Positions 40,702 to 40,804 of a stretch of DNA of 40,804 nt are shown here, one piece after another. The notes below the pieces were generated by a model that was not told where the DNA came from, ran no database searches, and worked only from the letters and a program-made list of their open reading frames with translations. The stretch lies in IMG/VR virus record IMGVR_UViG_3300048584_000058, positions 1 through 40,804 of that record; one strand, 5' to 3'. The position numbers and the translations under genes were made by a program. The DNA is from a virus. Position 1 is the stretch's first letter. The number at the start of each line of letters is the position of its first letter.

Positions 40702-40804
40702 ATGGAATATAAGGTAGGTGATTTTGTTAGAATACAAATACCAGACAGGCAAAATACACTAGAGCCATATGGAACAATAACCTGAACTATATGTTTCATG
40801 GACA
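40702..40804 (+). CDS. 5' part of a paralogue of the preceding gene
   Basis: The start MEYKVGDFVRIQIPDRQ repeats the preceding protein's VGDFV-IQIP core and ITGTI segment; the gene runs off the window end. Tandem duplication at the operon end of allele B. Confidence 0.6.

Noticed and set aside
1-40804. CRISPR array or diversity-generating retroelement
   Set aside because: No regularly spaced repeats and no reverse-transcriptase motifs (such as YxDD) in any credible frame; the three 36-bp repeats are dispersed.

Overview
The window reads as the genome of a tailed phage that uses genetic code 25, in which TGA encodes glycine. In-frame TGA triplets sit at conserved glycines throughout: the Walker A loops of the terminase and DnaB, metallophosphoesterase motifs, and the CHAP histidine motif. 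Genes become full length and abut only when TAA and TAG are the sole stops. This code is known from Absconditabacteria (SR1) and Gracilibacteria, so the host is probably one of these ultrasmall bacteria. All CDS coordinates below assume TGA = Gly.

Layout. Positions 1-1653 (+) are the promoter-distal end of a rightward operon of small genes. It faces the end of a leftward operon (about 30768 down to 1803) across a structured intergenic region (1654-1816). Read in its own direction, the leftward operon encodes replisome organizer, DnaB helicase, NinG-like nuclease, small genes, a non-coding island holding a tRNA-like cloverleaf with a UCA anticodon plus another structured element, terminase small and large subunits, portal, scaffold, major capsid protein, head-tail connector, neck proteins, two large internal virion proteins (one with a CHAP domain), tail fibres, lysis genes, a cysteine-peptidase-like protein, a metallophosphoesterase and a zincin. 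The gene order and the lack of recognisable tail-tube or tape-measure genes suggest a short-tailed (podovirus-like) virion.

The divergent region 30768-31094 holds a pseudoknot-forming inverted repeat and a promoter. The rightward operon (31094 to the window end) encodes small proteins, a ParB-like/PAPS-reductase-like pair (IbrB/IbrA type), a Rad52-family annealing protein, an SSB-like protein, a lysozyme-like protein, a YopX-family protein and many short hypotheticals. Four promoters of this operon share a TTGACA/TTGCAA - 16 bp - TATAAT-like layout.

The first 127 bases exactly repeat 38436-38562, after which the two copies diverge into related but rearranged modules (1-1653 and 38436-40150). 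A 127-bp overlap is what a k=127 assembly-graph node would leave. I therefore read the molecule as circular (about 38.4 kb for allele A), with the two window ends being alternative population alleles of the operon tail.

The non-coding intervals longer than 300 bases are 26694-27029 and 30769-31093; both contain structured elements, listed below.
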